This document shows positions 1-10,352 of a stretch of 64,000 bases of DNA, one piece after another. The translations under genes and the position numbers were made by a program. Positions within the stretch are counted from its first letter, which is position 1. The number at the start of each line of letters is the position of its first letter. Below the pieces are notes generated by a model. It searched no databases. It was not told the origin of the DNA and saw only the letters and a program-made list of their open reading frames with translations. Source of the stretch: Hippopus hippopus (lineage: Eukaryota > Mollusca > Bivalvia > Cardiida > Cardiidae); assembly GCA_946811185.2 (NCBI GenBank), contig OX328108.1, forward strand, positions 2,255,501 to 2,319,500, in the 5' to 3' direction.

Positions 1-74
1 ATCCCACATAATCATGGCATGTAGTTTATCACATGACATTTCCGTAAGTCGTTGCAAGTTCTTGTGCAAAATCT

Positions 75-418
75 AAAAAGAAACCACCTTAAGGTACACC
101 CTTACAGCCAGAGAGTAAACAAACGCTGTTTAAACTTTACAGTGTATAGATTCTAGTTAGCTGTGTAAACATAGATATAAAAATCGATATAAGGTGTATG
201 GGATAAAGAAACGCAAGGGATTTGTGTTCTATTTAAACCGGAAACTCTGGTTGTAATGTCTAGGGATAGCCTCTGGAGAATGAAATGCATTTTCTATCCG
301 TCGTAATCTTTTCAACCTTGCAACTGTCAGGGGAAACATTTTGCGCAAAGGTACAAGACTGATTATAGTTTCATAAACGAAAGATAAAATTGGTTAAAAA
401 CTGGATGAAAACGAGTAA
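75..418 (+). repeat. dispersed repeat K, copy 1
   Basis: Tract from ACAGCCAGAGAGTAAAC through GTGTATGGGATAAAGAAACG and AATGCATTTTCTATC to TTAAAAACTGGATGAAAACG. The same order occurs in two other places in the window. No reading frame or clear termini. Confidence 0.5.
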
Positions 419-428
419 AGATGTATCT

Positions 429-657
429 TTAACTCATCACCAAACAACAAAAATGTAGACTTGTTCAAATTGGAAGCATTTGCAGACGGCAATTTCATTG
501 TGGCTGAAATGATGGAACTTGTCTTTGAAACGGTAGAAAACATTGTGGAAAAGGAGAAAATGCTGGTTACCAGCATTTTCTCTATTTCCCACAGTGTTTT
601 CAAAGGGCTTCTTCCTGAAGGTCATTAAAACTCAGGATTGTGTCGTAAAAGGGTTAA
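429..657 (+). mobile_element. PalA copy
   Basis: Complete, with TTAA at both ends. The outer part of the 3' hairpin arm is altered (TCTATTTCCCAC). Confidence 0.75.
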
Positions 658-999
658 GAGGCTGTATATCCTATTTACCCCATAATCCCATGTTATCATT
701 TTCTCCTTTCCCCACAGTGTTTCCTGCCCTACCAGAAAGTTAACTCTTTACCAAGGGTTTTCCCTTGGGAACAAAAATTGGGGGTCATTGTGACCCCCTA
801 GTCCAAAATAATGAGGGTCATTTTGGAATTTGTGGGGGTCACAAACAAAATGTAATTAGGTTAGACAAGCTATTGTTTATGAAAAAAAAGTGTTTTTCGA
901 GTTTTTTATTCACTATAAATCTTTGTATAACCTAATTTATGTATTATTACATATTAATAGAAACATAATAAGACCTGTTACCTGTCTACAACATTTTAG

Positions 1000-1193
1000 G
1001 CTTACCAAATTGAAAAAAAAACCTTTCAGACTTGAGATTAAGCTCAAATGATAGGATTTGTCTTTGATAAGATAGAGAACATTGTGGGAAATGGACAAAA
1101 TGCTGGATATCTAGCATTCTCTTTTTTTCCTGCAATGTTTCAGAAAGCCTTCTTTTCTAGAGTTGTTTAGACTCATGGCTGTTTGGTACTTGG
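1000..1193 (+). mobile_element. PalA copy, diverged
   Basis: The L arm is partly lost and the hairpin is degraded (GCTGGATATCTAGC centre). It abuts the next copy. Confidence 0.5.
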
Positions 1194-1426
1194 TCAACCC
1201 TTTACCACACAATCCCAAGTTTTGATGACCCTGAGAAAAATGCTTTTTAAAACATTGTGGGGAAAAAGAGCAAATGCTGAGAACCAGCATTTTCTTCTTT
1301 TCCCACAATGTTTTCTCCCTATTCAAGGACAAATTTATATTATCATCTGAAAAATATTTGAATTGCTATCAGTAAATTCCTTCAATGTAGACGAGTCTAA
1401 AATTTTGCTGATTGGTAAAGGGTTAA
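1194..1426 (-). mobile_element. PalA copy
   Basis: Starts TCAACCCTTTACCACAC and ends GGTAAAGGGTTAA. The hairpin has a changed loop (GCTGAGAACCAGC). Confidence 0.7.
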
Positions 1427-1662
1427 AGATTTTTCAATGAAAGGAAAGCAGGAGGAAAGTTAGCATGACTTGTTTATTCTTGAGATGGCATAGTTCAAAG
1501 AGGAGTTGTTATTCCGATAGTAAATATCTGTGTAAATATTCTGCAGGTATTTCTGTAGATCGTGGGTGTTGTTTTTTCTGTCAAGTCATTGTACACACTC
1601 TGAAGAAATCAAAGCGCTTAAAGCACCGGATACTGTTAAGAAAAGTAGAAAAGTTAGCATGA

Positions 1663-1797
1663 CTTGCATCTGCAGAGGACAAAGTAAATGTGACTCAAAA
1701 ATTGAAGTTTATATTTGGAGGGTTAGAAAACATTCCTGTAATGTTTTCTAAAGTCTTCATCCTCAGGTTGGTTAAAAGTAAGGATTGTTTTTTAAAA
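1663..1797 (+). mobile_element. PalA copy without the central hairpin
   Basis: L-arm text runs to GAAAACATT and then directly into AATGTTTTC and the R arm. The whole central hairpin is gone. Confidence 0.55.
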
Positions 1798-2030
1798 GGT
1801 TATACCAAACAACAAAATTTTAGAGTTGTCCAAATTGAAAGCATTTGCAGATGACATAATAAATGTGTCCCAAAAAGTGAAATTTGTATTTGGAAAGTTT
1901 GAAAACATTGTGGAAAAAGGAGAAAATCCTGATTACCAGCATAGTCTCCTTTTCCCACAATGTTTCCAAAAGTCTTCATCCTCATGGTCGTTGAAAGTGG
2001 GGATTGTTTTGAAAAGGGTTTTACCTCCTG
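1798..2030 (+). mobile_element. PalA copy, diverged ends
   Basis: Both arms are recognisable. The core reads AATCCTGATTACCAGCAT, so the hairpin is imperfect. Confidence 0.6.
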
Positions 2031-2044
2031 AAGAAAAAATGCAG

Positions 2045-2140
2045 CAAACAACTTAAAGGAGGCAATGGAAGGTATGAAGATGGTACCCAGCAATTTCTTG
2101 TTTTTCCACAATGTTTACGAATGCCTTCTTCTCAAGATTG
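2045..2140 (+). mobile_element. PalA right-half fragment
   Basis: Only a decayed core half and the R-side CACAATGTTT...GCCTTCTTCTCA remain. Confidence 0.35.
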
Positions 2141-2162
2141 GTAATTCTTTCTTCAGAGTTGT

Positions 2163-2250
2163 TAAACATGCATAGATGCACCGACCACCATGATATGACC
2201 TAATCTGTTAAAACGGTGTTAAACTTCAATTCAGTCAATTAATCAATGAG
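2163..2250 (+). repeat. SINE-b 3' fragment
   Basis: Matches the 3' third of SINE-b: GCACCGACCACCATGATATGACC, then GTTAAAACGGTGTTAAAC, ending in a CAATTAATCAAT tail. Confidence 0.55.
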
Positions 2251-2374
2251 AATTGTTTAAACTGAGGATTGTAGAGTAGAGGGCTAACAGTAGAGCTATT
2301 ACAAGTATAGGGACATGAACATGATTGTGAAAAAAATACTTGTTGGAATATGTGTAAGGTAAAATGTCGGTGCC

Positions 2375-3129
2375 AATTTAACGGCAATTTAAATGATGAA
2401 ATTTGTCATTGGTTGAGAAGAAAACATTGTGGAAAAAGAAGTAAATGCTGCGTACCAGCATTTTCTCCTTTTTCTAAGATGTTTAGCTCCACTGGCCAAA
2501 GGCCAGAGAGCTATTGTCATGGCGTTGTGTCCGTCGTGCGTCCGTCCGTGCGTCCGTAAACTTTTTCTTTAAAAAACTTCTCCTCAGAAACTATTGACTG
2601 GATTTTTACCAAATTTCACAGGAATGTTCCTTTGGTGGTCCTCTTTCAAATTCCTTCAAATAATTGTGTTCCATGAAGAATTCTGGTTGCCATGGCAACC
2701 AAAGTAAAAAACCTTTAAAAATCTTCTCCCAAACCGCTATTTGGATAGCATTATTATTTTGCAGGAATGTTCCTTAGATACAGGTTTACAGAATTCCTTA
2801 AAAAAAAACGATCTGTCAAAAAACATGGCTTTTATGGGAGACTCATTTTCCTTTTATGGTATAAAGTAAAATCTTTGAAAAATTTCTTCTCTAAAACTAT
2901 TCATTGGATTTCATTGTTGTTTTGCAGGTAAGTTCCTATGGTGGTTGTCTACCAAATTGTTTCTTCAGTGAGCTAAAATGCAGGATTGAATGATAATTGT
3001 TAAAAACTTCCTTTCGCCATTATAGAAATATCAGGCCTGTGGAGCGATACAGGCGCTCAAGCGCCTCTAGTTTCAAAAAGCTTCCTCCTCAGGTTCATTA
3101 AAACTCTGGATTATGTGGTAAAGGGTTAA
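2375..3129 (+). mobile_element. PalA copy split by Hel-B
   Basis: PalA text 2375-2484 resumes at 3071-3129 and ends GGTAAAGGGTTAA. The break falls in the AATGTTTTCAAAAGG segment after the hairpin. Confidence 0.65.
2485..3070 (+). mobile_element. Hel-B (Helentron/pearl-like non-autonomous element), copy 1
   Basis: It opens with AGCTCCACTGGCC and a 5' hairpin (CTGGCC-AAA-GGCCAG), followed by a GTCCGTCC microsatellite. A unique body of about 400 bases contains TTGCCATGGCAACC. It closes with GTGGAGCGATACAGG, a hairpin GGCGCT-CAAGCGCC and CTCTAG. The 5' GCTCCACTGGCC is repeated inverted near the 3' end. Subterminal inverted repeats, a microsatellite and a 3' hairpin are the plan of Helentron-associated elements (DINE-1) and oyster pearl elements. 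No coding capacity. Confidence 0.65.
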
Positions 3130-3159
3130 GAAATTTTTACTTTTCCTCTTTCCCTCTCT

Positions 3160-3386
3160 TTAAGTCTTTACCAAACGGCAAAATTGTAGACTGGTCCATA
3201 TTGAAAGCATTTGCAGACGACAAAATAAATGTGACTGAAAAATTGAAATTTGGTTGGGAAGGGCAGAAAACATGGTGGGAAAAGGAGAAAATGCTGGTTA
3301 CCAGCATTTTCTCTTTTCTCACAATGTTTTCAAAAGGCTTCTTTCTCAGGGTCGTTAAAAGTCGGGATTGTGTGGTAAAGAGTTAA
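3160..3386 (+). mobile_element. PalA copy
   Basis: Complete, TTAA at both ends. The right TTAA (3383-3386) is shared with the next copy. Confidence 0.75.
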
Positions 3387-3601
3387 GTCTTTACCAAACG
3401 ACAAACAGACCAGATCAAAAACATTAGCAGACGACAAAATAAATGTTGCTCAAAGGGTGATTTCTGTCTTTGGTGGGGTAGAAAACACAGTGGGAAAAAA
3501 GAAAGTGATGATTACCAGCATTTTCTCCTTTTCCCATCATGTTTTCAAAGGCCATTTTGCCAAGGGTCGTTAAAACTCGGAATCTTCTTGTAAAGGTTTA
3601 A
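3383..3601 (+). mobile_element. PalA copy
   Basis: Complete but diverged hairpin (GTGATGATTACCAGC). Same orientation as its left neighbour. Confidence 0.7.
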
Positions 3602-3854
3602 AAGTTATTACAATTATGAACATGATTGTGGAAAAGAAAGAAGTACATGTAAGGTAAAGTCTTTATGCCAGCAATAGTATAAAGGTACAAAGTTACGTTA
3701 TTTTTCTGATGATAAATATCTATATTTATTTCGATGATTGCTGTGTGTGATTTTAATCAGTATAAAATAATGGAAGTTACTCACTTTCTTCGTCTGGAAA
3801 AATTGAAAAGTTCCCTCACTTTATGGAGAAATCATTTCCAATTTGGTTTTACTA

Positions 3855-3980
3855 CAAAATTAGAGTTTTAAAAACCTTGAAGGAAAAATTTTTTGAAAAC
3901 ATTTACCAGTACCTCTTGTTTTTCCCACAATGTTTTCTTCCATTTCAAGGACAACAACGATCCATTGAGCTACATGTAAT
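3855..3980 (-). mobile_element. PalA fragment
   Basis: Core remnant with GTTTTTCCCACAATGTTTTC and part of the L arm. Confidence 0.4.
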
Positions 3981-3989
3981 TTGTTACTT

Positions 3990-4216
3990 TTAACTTGTTA
4001 CTGCATGTCCAAATTGTAGACTTGTCGAAGTTCAAAGCATTTGCAGACACAAAATAAATGTAGTTCAAATGTATTTGATAGGACAGAAAACTTTGTGGGA
4101 AAAGGGAAAAAATGCTGGTTACCAGCATTTTCATTTTCTCCTTTTCCCACAATGTTTTCAAAGGGCTTCTTTATCTCAGGGTCGTTAAAACTCGAGCTTG
4201 TATGGTAAAGGGTTAG
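3990..4216 (+). mobile_element. PalA copy
   Basis: TTAA start, TTAG end. The 3' hairpin arm contains an extra CATTTTCTC duplication. Confidence 0.65.
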
Positions 4217-4314
4217 TGTTAATCAGCATAAAATAAAATCCTTGGTCTGGAAAAATTGAAAAGTTCCCTCACTTTATGCTGAAATTGTTTCCCAATTTTC
4301 CCTATACTAAATAA

Positions 4315-4498
4315 TCCTGTATTTTGACGACCGCGAGTAAGAACTTTAGAAGGATTTTGAAAATATTGTGGAGAAAGAAGAAAATGTTTGTAACCGTTTT
4401 TTCTTCCATTTCAAAGAAAATAATCATCTTTTGATGTACATGTATGTTGTTGTTTTTAAATGCTTCAAATTTGGACAAGTCTAAAATTTGTAGTCCAG
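4315..4498 (-). mobile_element. PalA copy, truncated
   Basis: The R-end TIR is missing. The L arm is intact up to GGACAAGTCTAAAATTTG, where PalD begins. Confidence 0.5.
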
Positions 4499-4706
4499 TT
4501 GATCCTTAGGTTCCTGAGCTCGACTCACTGACCTCTTGCGGACAGTGTAGATTAAGATCAGACTGCACAGAATGTGCAGTCTGATCTTGGATCTACTCTG
4601 TCCGATGAGGGGATATTGTTCACCACAAGACCCATTTGAAATAGCATTATTAGGATTTTTTACTATCGGCTTGTAAGTTTAACTTACTTAGCAGGATAAG
4701 GTTTAA
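4499..4706 (-). mobile_element. PalD MITE
   Basis: The central hairpin 4540-4613 (ACAGTGTAGATTAAGATCAG...CTGATCTTGGATCTACTCTGT) is flanked by unique arms. The right end is TTAGCAGGATAAGGTTTAA. Its best-preserved relative is at 35851. Confidence 0.65.
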
Positions 4707-5220
4707 GTTTTGACACACTTTCAAGTCAGTCCATGTATTAATGACCTGGGCCCCGTTTTACCAAGATAGTTACGAACAAAGTTTGCATAAGTTTTATGTA
4801 ACTATAGTATGGTGGCATATTTCTGCCACGAAGTACGAGATAATAATCATGATTTTTTTAGAAAACTATTGAGATAAATCAAAGTTTCCTGGAGACTTTA
4901 TCTTTTCATTTTATCTAGATAAAATTTCCAGGAAACTTTGATTTATTGCAATAGTTTTCTAAAATAATCATGATTATCTCGTATCTTGTGGCAGAAATAT
5001 GCCACCATACTATAGTTATGTAAAACTTACGCAAATTTTGTTTGTAACTACCGTAGTAAAACGGGGCCCTGGAGAAAGAGGGGTTTTGAAAGCATTGTGG
5101 GAAAAGAAAGAAATGCTTGTAACCAGCATTTTCTCCTTTTGCCTCAATTTTTCTACCATCTCTAACATTAGAGCAATATTTGATTTGTCATTCTGCAGAA
5201 CTGTATCAAAGCTTCTATAA
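4703..5220 (-). mobile_element. PalA copy split by foldback E
   Basis: Left part 4703-4747 ends in ATTAATGACCT. The right part resumes at 5070 with GGAGAAAGAGG. Together they restore the PalA order TTTTAACGACCCTGAGAAAG. Confidence 0.5.
4748..5069. mobile_element. foldback element E, copy 1
   Basis: Long inverted repeat with arms of about 150 bases that begin GGGCCCCGTTTTAC and end with its complement. Both arms contain the tract around GGCATATTTCTGCCAC and TACGAGATAATAATCATGA. CCTGG occurs on both sides and could be the target duplication. No reading frame. Confidence 0.7.
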
Positions 5221-5406
5221 TTTTATGACCCTGTGAATAAGCGTTTCAAAAACACTGTGGAAATAGGGGGAAAAAACCTCTTTTTCCACACTATTGTTTG
5301 TATCCGATCAGGGCAATATTTCTTTTATTTTGGCCACATCTAATTTGTTGTCTGCAAATGATTTTAGGATAGACTAGTCCAAAATATAGGTGTTTCGGTA
5401 AAGATC
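5221..5406 (-). mobile_element. PalA copy, diverged
   Basis: The hairpin is largely destroyed (GGGGGAAAAAACCTC). The L arm is recognisable through GTTGTCTGCAAATG. Confidence 0.5.
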
Positions 5407-5411
5407 CAATT

Positions 5412-5612
5412 CAATTTTCTACCAAACAACAAAACTTTGGACTTGACCAAATTGAAAGCATTATTTTTGCAGACAAATTAAACGCAGCTTACAAGATGAC
5501 TTCTGTCTTTCATAGGGTAGAAAACATTGTGGGGAAAAGGAGAAAATGGTGGTTAGCAGCGTTCTCTCTGTTTCCCATTTTATTTTCAAAAGCCCTCTTC
5601 TTTATTTTATTG
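5412..5612 (+). mobile_element. PalA copy, R end lost
   Basis: The L arm and core are present (GGTGGTTAGCAGCG loop). The sequence leaves PalA after AAAAGCCCTCTTC and enters SINE-a. Confidence 0.55.
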
Positions 5613-5624
5613 GTGAATTTTCTG

Positions 5625-5899
5625 CAGGAATTGAGACGGGATGGGAGGGGGGTCACTGGTTCGAATCCCCATCTCGGTGAATTCCTTTTGGAGGATTGAT
5701 GATAGCCTCTCTCTCATCCCAGATCATTGTTTTGATGATGGTTATGTAGGAAAGCAGCAAATGGCTTAGGAAGAATTTTGTGCTACATACTGGTAAAAGA
5801 AACTCCAGGAAAGCATGGATAGGTGGCATTAGGTATACTGGCTGCTGTGATATAACTGAAATAATGTTGAAAACACCGTTAAACAGCATACAAACAATT
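5625..5899 (+). repeat. SINE-a copy, 5' diverged
   Basis: B-box-like GGTTCGAATCCCC at about 5658 is followed by the SINE-a body (GAGGATTGATGATAG, GGAAAGCAGC) and the 3' domain AATAATGTTGAAAACACCGT. The A box is degraded. Confidence 0.65.
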
Positions 5900-6169
5900 A
5901 ACTCTTTACCAAACAACAAAATTTTAGACTTGTCCTAATTGAAAGCAGTGCAGTCTAAATGTAGCTCAAGTGATGATTTCATTCATTTCATAGGGTAAAA
6001 AAATGTGGGCAAAGGAGAAAATGCTGGTACTCCTTTTCTAACAGTGTTTTCAACAATATTTTTGACCTATCCCAAAACAAATTTCAATTCTTGAGTCACA
6101 TTTATTTTGTCGTCTGCAAATGGCTTGAATTTGGGCAAGTCTAGAAATTTGTCGTTTTGTAAAGAGTAA
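5898..6169. mobile_element. PalA symmetric (left-left) variant
   Basis: Begins as a normal + copy (TTAACTCTTTACCAAACAAC, L arm). After the core it runs into an inverted L arm (GAGTCACATTTATTTTGTCG, then TCTGCAAATGG...TTTGTAAAGAGTAAT). No R arm is present. Confidence 0.6.
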
Positions 6170-6222
6170 TATCCTTGTGTGCTGGTGTTGTACTTCGAAT
6201 TTTTTTGGTAACGATATGATAT

Positions 6223-6484
6223 GAGCCCAGCTGGGTAGCTCAGTGGATGGCATATCGGCTTGTGAACTGGTGGTTGTGAGTTCGATACCAAGTTGAAGCA
6301 AACTTTCTTTCTGGTGATTTTCATCTCTTCACCTCTGATGCATGATGAGAAAGTAGTCAGTGACTTGGAAAGAAAGTTGTGTCAATACTGGTGTGAGAAA
6401 GCCAGGAAACACATAAGTAGGTGCACTAACCACTGCAATATGACCCAACCTGTTCAAATGGCATTAAACTAGGTAATTCAATCA
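6223..6484 (+). repeat. SINE-b copy
   Basis: tRNA-like head with A box GTAGCTCAGTGG and B box GAGTTCGATACC. The body has GCAAACTTTCTTTCTGG and GAGAAAGCCAGGAAACAC. The 3' end GGCATTAAAC is followed by a CAATCAA tail. Confidence 0.75.
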
Positions 6485-7049
6485 ACGATACAGATATGAA
6501 TTATTAAACAGTAAATAACTTTGTGTCTGCTTTCCAGTCTAGAGAGTGAAGGATATTTCTCCTCGTCCCCCCCACTTCCATTTTACCAGCCTGTTGTTGC
6601 TGAATGAGTCAGACTCTAAATACGGCAGCCAGGTATATTTAGAGTGTAACAGAAGCCAAACTATTCCGAGAACACCTGACCTCTGGCTGTGGTGGTGGTG
6701 GATGGGGGAGGAAAAACATTATTAACTAGGAAAATATAATCAGATAATTGGATTAGGAAAGAAAGGGGAGAAAAGTGGCAGTTACTAGTATATGATCTGG
6801 GTTGAGTTTGTAGGATTGTTTGAAGGACTGTAAACTGAACCCCTATCTTTCCTGAACCAGGATGTTTTTGTGAAGGGAGTGGGACTTTGTCCCAGATCAT
6901 TAGTAAGTAAAATACTTTCTTCTGTCTTGTTTTATCTGGCTGCTGAACAATTTTTAAATCAATGTAGTTAAAGGAGAAATATGCATGTAACAAGCTGGAT
7001 GTAAATGATTTCTCCTATTGCTTCCGAGTTTTCACTTGCTTTCATATGT
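6485..7049. other. interval without recognised element
   Basis: AT-rich single-copy-looking sequence. A small inverted pair GACTCTAAATAC / TATTTAGAGTG lies at 6611-6649. No gene or known repeat seen. Confidence 0.4.
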
Positions 7050-7285
7050 TAAATCTTTTTCAAAAAGTCCCATGTTTTAATCTGATGGAAGGAGCCTTTT
7101 AAAAGCATTGTGGAAAAATGAGAAAATGCTGGTAACACTGGTAACCTACATTTTGTCCTTTTCCCACAAAGTTTTCAACCCTTTCAAAGACAAATTCTAT
7201 CACTTGAGCCACATTTGAATTGTTGTCTCCAAATGCTTTCAATCTGGACAAGTCCATATTTTTGTAATGTGGAAAAGAGCAAAAG
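7050..7285 (-). mobile_element. PalA copy
   Basis: Both arms are present. The hairpin loop is expanded by a short duplication (GGTAACACTGGTAACC). Confidence 0.6.
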
Positions 7286-7350
7286 GGTTACTCCTGTACC
7301 ACACGATCTCGAGTCTTTTAAAGGCCCAGTAAAGGCCAAAATTTCAAAGC

Positions 7351-7635
7351 AGGTGTCATAATACATTTAAATTTAAATCATACCATTTAAAAGTATGAAA
7401 AATATTGTGGAGGTGACAGTCTGTTATCATGTGGTCAGGTCATATGTAAGTCGCGCTAAAAGTAAACAAAAGATACAGCTACCTGGCAGGTTTTAACCTA
7501 GTTTTGAAATTAATTTCCCTGTCACCAACTAACACTTGGACCGACCATACAATGACAGATTGTTATCTCCACAATAATTTCCATACTTTTAAATGGTATG
7601 ATGTAAATTCAAATGCATTTAAACACCCGCTTTGT
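7351..7635. mobile_element. foldback element Q
   Basis: Inverted arms of about 87 bases (7351-7439 and about 7540-7628) share CATACCATTTAAAAGTATG and ATTGTGGAG. The roughly 100-base centre shows no reading frame. Confidence 0.6.
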
Positions 7636-7654
7636 TTACTTTTGGGCTTTATTG

Positions 7655-7795
7655 TTACCTTAACAATGCTGAGAAAGAATGCTTTTGAAAATATTGTGGA
7701 AAAAGGGTAAGGGTTTAGTAACCAGCATTTTCTCCTTTTCCCTCAATTTTTTCCAGCCTTTTAAACGAAAATCCCATTGCTTGAGTCCAGTATAT
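7655..7795 (-). mobile_element. PalA copy, truncated
   Basis: The R side is partial (AATGCTGAGAAAGAATGC). One hairpin arm is replaced by GGGTAAGGGTTTAG. The L arm stops at CATTGCTTGAGTCC. Confidence 0.5.
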
Positions 7796-8010
7796 CTCTT
7801 TCCCTCGTGACAAATTTTAGACTCTTCTAAATTTGAAACATTTGCAGACAACAAAGAATTGGTACAAATGAGCTTATCTTTTTATAATAGAAAGAAAATT
7901 TCATGGGAAGAGGAGAAAATGCCGATCATCAGCATTTTCTCCTTTCCCACAATGTTTTCAAAGGCTTTCTTGGTCAGGGTCATTTAAACTCAAGACTATG
8001 ATTGTGTTTA
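7796..8010 (+). mobile_element. PalA copy
   Basis: L arm, core and R arm are present. The hairpin centre is GCCGATCATCAGC, with the GAT/ATC step changed on both sides relative to GGT/ACC. Confidence 0.6.
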
Positions 8011-8022
8011 TCCTATACTCAT

Positions 8023-8400
8023 ATACCACACAATACAAAGTTTTAAAATGCTGAGGACGAAGGCTTTTGAAAATACTGTGGGAATAGGGTTAGTGTTAGG
8101 GTTTAGTAACCAGCACTTTCTCCTTCTCTTCCCACATTGTTTTCCACCCTTTTAACTCATTACCAAACGACAATATTTTAAGCTTGTCCAGATCGAAAGC
8201 ATTTGCAGACGACAAAAAAAAGTGACTGAAAATTTGAAATTCGTTTTGTGAAGAGTAGAAAACATTGTGGGAAAAGGAGAAAATGCTGGTTACCAGCATT
8301 TTCTCCTTTTTCCACAATGTTTTCTAAAGGTTTCTTTCTCAGGGTCGTCAAAAGTAGGGGTTGTGTGGTAATGGGTTAAAGGAAAATCCCATTGCTTGAG
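8023..8400 (-). mobile_element. PalA copy hosting another PalA
   Basis: Left part 8023-8151 ends TTTTCCACCCT. After the inserted copy it resumes AGGAAAATCCCATTGCTTGA, in register with the family text. The L end is cut off by the next copy. Confidence 0.6.
8152..8379 (+). mobile_element. PalA copy nested in PalA
   Basis: Complete copy with TTAA at 8152-8155 and 8376-8379, sitting inside a minus-strand PalA. Confidence 0.75.
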
Positions 8401-8406
8401 TCCTGT

Positions 8407-8634
8407 TTAACTCTTTACGTAACAACAAAATTTTGTACTGGACGACATTGGAAGCATTTCTAGTCGACAACTTGATTGTAGCTCAAATGATGATTTCTGT
8501 CTCTGATAGGGTAGAAAACATTGTTGGAAAAGGAGAAAATGCTAGTTATCAGCATTTTCTCCTTTTCCCAGAATGTTTTCAAAAGCCTTCCTACTCAGGG
8601 TCATTAAAACACAGGATTGTGCTGTAAAGGGTGA
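8407..8634 (+). mobile_element. PalA copy
   Basis: TTAA start. The end is degraded to GGTGAAAG. Hairpin loop GCTAGTTATCAGC. Confidence 0.65.
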
Positions 8635-8799
8635 AAGACTGTAAGCACAACCTATTATTCTCATAAGATGGGTAGATGGAGATCCAACTGCAAAAAATTT
8701 GCAGTCTAATAGTGGACATACACTGTAATAGATTGTGAGATAAAATACTGACCCATAGAGCCATTACTCTTTTTATCAACTCAAGGTTACTGAATAACA

Positions 8800-8882
8800 A
8801 CCTTAAGGAAAAGGCTTTTGAAAACACTGTGAGAAAAGGAGAAAATGCCAAGTCTAACATTTTGTCATCTGATAAAGGGTAG
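8800..8882 (-). mobile_element. PalA remnant with internal deletion
   Basis: R arm plus one hairpin arm (GAGAAAATGCC) joined straight to the L terminus CTAACATTTTGTCATCTGAT. Confidence 0.45.
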
Positions 8883-9076
8883 ATTATTGCTATAAGGGCT
8901 TATCAGCTTATGCTATTGATTCTGTGGAAAGCGATGGAATGTTAGGAGAGGAGATCAAGACTGGTAAAACAATTATGATATTGGAATTTCAAAAAACTTA
9001 TTCTCTCTGCCAATATCTCTGATGTAATACAAGTTATTGAGATCAGTCATCTAACAAGTGCTTTTTAGCTTACCTG

Positions 9077-9382
9077 ACCAAGCCCCGATAGCTCAGTCGG
9101 TAGCGTGTAGGACTTGAGAACAGGGTGTCTTGGATTTGATCTCTGGCCTGGCCAATTTCTTTCCGAAGATTGATGATAGTCGTTGCCACAGGATTCATTC
9201 CTCTCACACCACTGACCATTGTCTCGATGATGCTTATGTGGGAAAGCAGCCAGTGGCTTTGAAAGAAAATTGTGCTTAGTACTGGTATAAGAGACTCCAG
9301 GAAAACATGGATAGGTGCACTGGCCGCCGCAATATAACTGAAATAATGTTGAAACGGCATTAAACACCATACAATCAATCAA
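9077..9382 (+). repeat. SINE-a copy with exact target duplication
   Basis: Head with A box ATAGCTCAGTCGGTAG and a decayed B box (GGATTTGATCTC). Full body and 3' domain TGTTGAAACGGCATTAAACACC, then a CAATCAATCAA tail. It is flanked by TTAGCTTACCTG at 9065-9076 and 9383-9394. Confidence 0.85.
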
Positions 9383-9394
9383 TTAGCTTACCTG

Positions 9395-9665
9395 CCCAGC
9401 CATATAGCTGAGTGGTTAGCATATCCAACTTGTGACCTGGTGGTTTTGAGTTTGATACCCGGTTGAGGCAAACTTTCTTTCTGGCGATTTTTCGCCTCTC
9501 ACCTCTGATGCATGTGAGAAAAGTAGGCAGTGATTTGGAAAGAAAGTTGTGTCAGTATTTGTGCGAGACAGCCAGGAAACACATGCATAGGTGCACTGAC
9601 AGCCGTGATATGACCTAAGCTGTTAAAATGGCATGAAACTCCAATACAATCAATCAATTAATCAA
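9395..9665 (+). repeat. SINE-b copy sharing a target site with SINE-a
   Basis: Head with A box ATAGCTGAGTGG and B-box region GAGTTTGATACCC, full body, tail CAATCAATTAATCAA. Flanked by TTAGCTTACCTG at 9383-9394 and 9666-9677. Confidence 0.85.
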
Positions 9666-9734
9666 TTAGCTTACCTGAACATAAGGTTCTGAGGTGATCA
9701 TCCTGATTCTGTTGTGACTGCTTGTTCATGTATC

Positions 9735-9972
9735 TTGATCCTTTACCACACAATCCAGGGTTTTAACGACCCTCAAGAAGAAGGCTTTTGGAAACATTAT
9801 GGGAAAAGAAGAAAATGCTGGAAACCAACATTTCCTCCTTTACCCCAAAATGTTTTCTGCTTTTCCAAAGGCCAGTTGGCAAATTTCAGTTTCTGAGTCA
9901 TGTTTAATATTTTGTCTGGGAATGTTTTCAGTTTTGCCCAGTCTTAAATTTAGTTGTTTGGTAAAGACTTAA
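9735..9972 (-). mobile_element. PalA copy
   Basis: R TIR starts CCTTTACCACAC and ends GTAAAGACTTAA. The hairpin is imperfect (GCTGGAAACCAAC). Confidence 0.65.
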
Positions 9973-9975
9973 TGT

Positions 9976-10208
9976 TTGGTTAAATGACAAAAATTTTTTT
10001 AAATGACAAAAACTTGCCCAAATTGAGAACATTAATTTTGCTAATGACATGAACTTGAATCAAATTATGGCATTTATCTTTCAAATGGTAGAAAGATTTT
10101 GAGAGCAGGAGAAAATGCTGTTTACCAACATTTTTTCATTTTCCAGCAATATTTTCAAAAGACTCCTTCCTCAGGATCATTAAAACTAGGATTATTGGTA
10201 AAGAGTTA
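9976..10208 (+). mobile_element. PalA copy, diverged
   Basis: L TIR lost in an AAATGACAAAA duplication. Ends TTGGTAAAGAGTTAG. Confidence 0.55.
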
Positions 10209-10273
10209 GATATGGTGAATATCAGATATGGTGAATGTCAGATGAGCCAATAAGGGCCATTGTGGCCCTCTTG
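10207..10273 (+). mobile_element. 3' end of a Hel-B-related element
   Basis: GAGCCAATAAGGGCCATTGT, then GGCCCTCTTG: a hairpin (GGGCCATTGTGGCCC) followed by CTCTTG, as at the 3' ends of the 26151 and 62250 elements. Confidence 0.5.
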
Positions 10274-10352
10274 TTTTCTTGCATTCCATGCTGTTGGACA
10301 TAAAGTGGAAATTACCTTATAATTAATTATATTATGCATTTCATTTTGCTTG

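Noticed and set aside
540..602. PalA hairpins as CRISPR repeats, bacterial terminators or microRNA genes
   Set aside because: Spacing is irregular, the repeats sit inside elements with TTAA ends, and the genome is a eukaryote with spliced genes. A small-RNA role is possible but not shown.
394..743. Many short open frames reading like [20 protein letters not shown] or [20 protein letters not shown] throughout the window
   Set aside because: They are translations of the PalA hairpin and arms in different frames; they recur only where PalA occurs and have no start, length or codon conservation of a gene.
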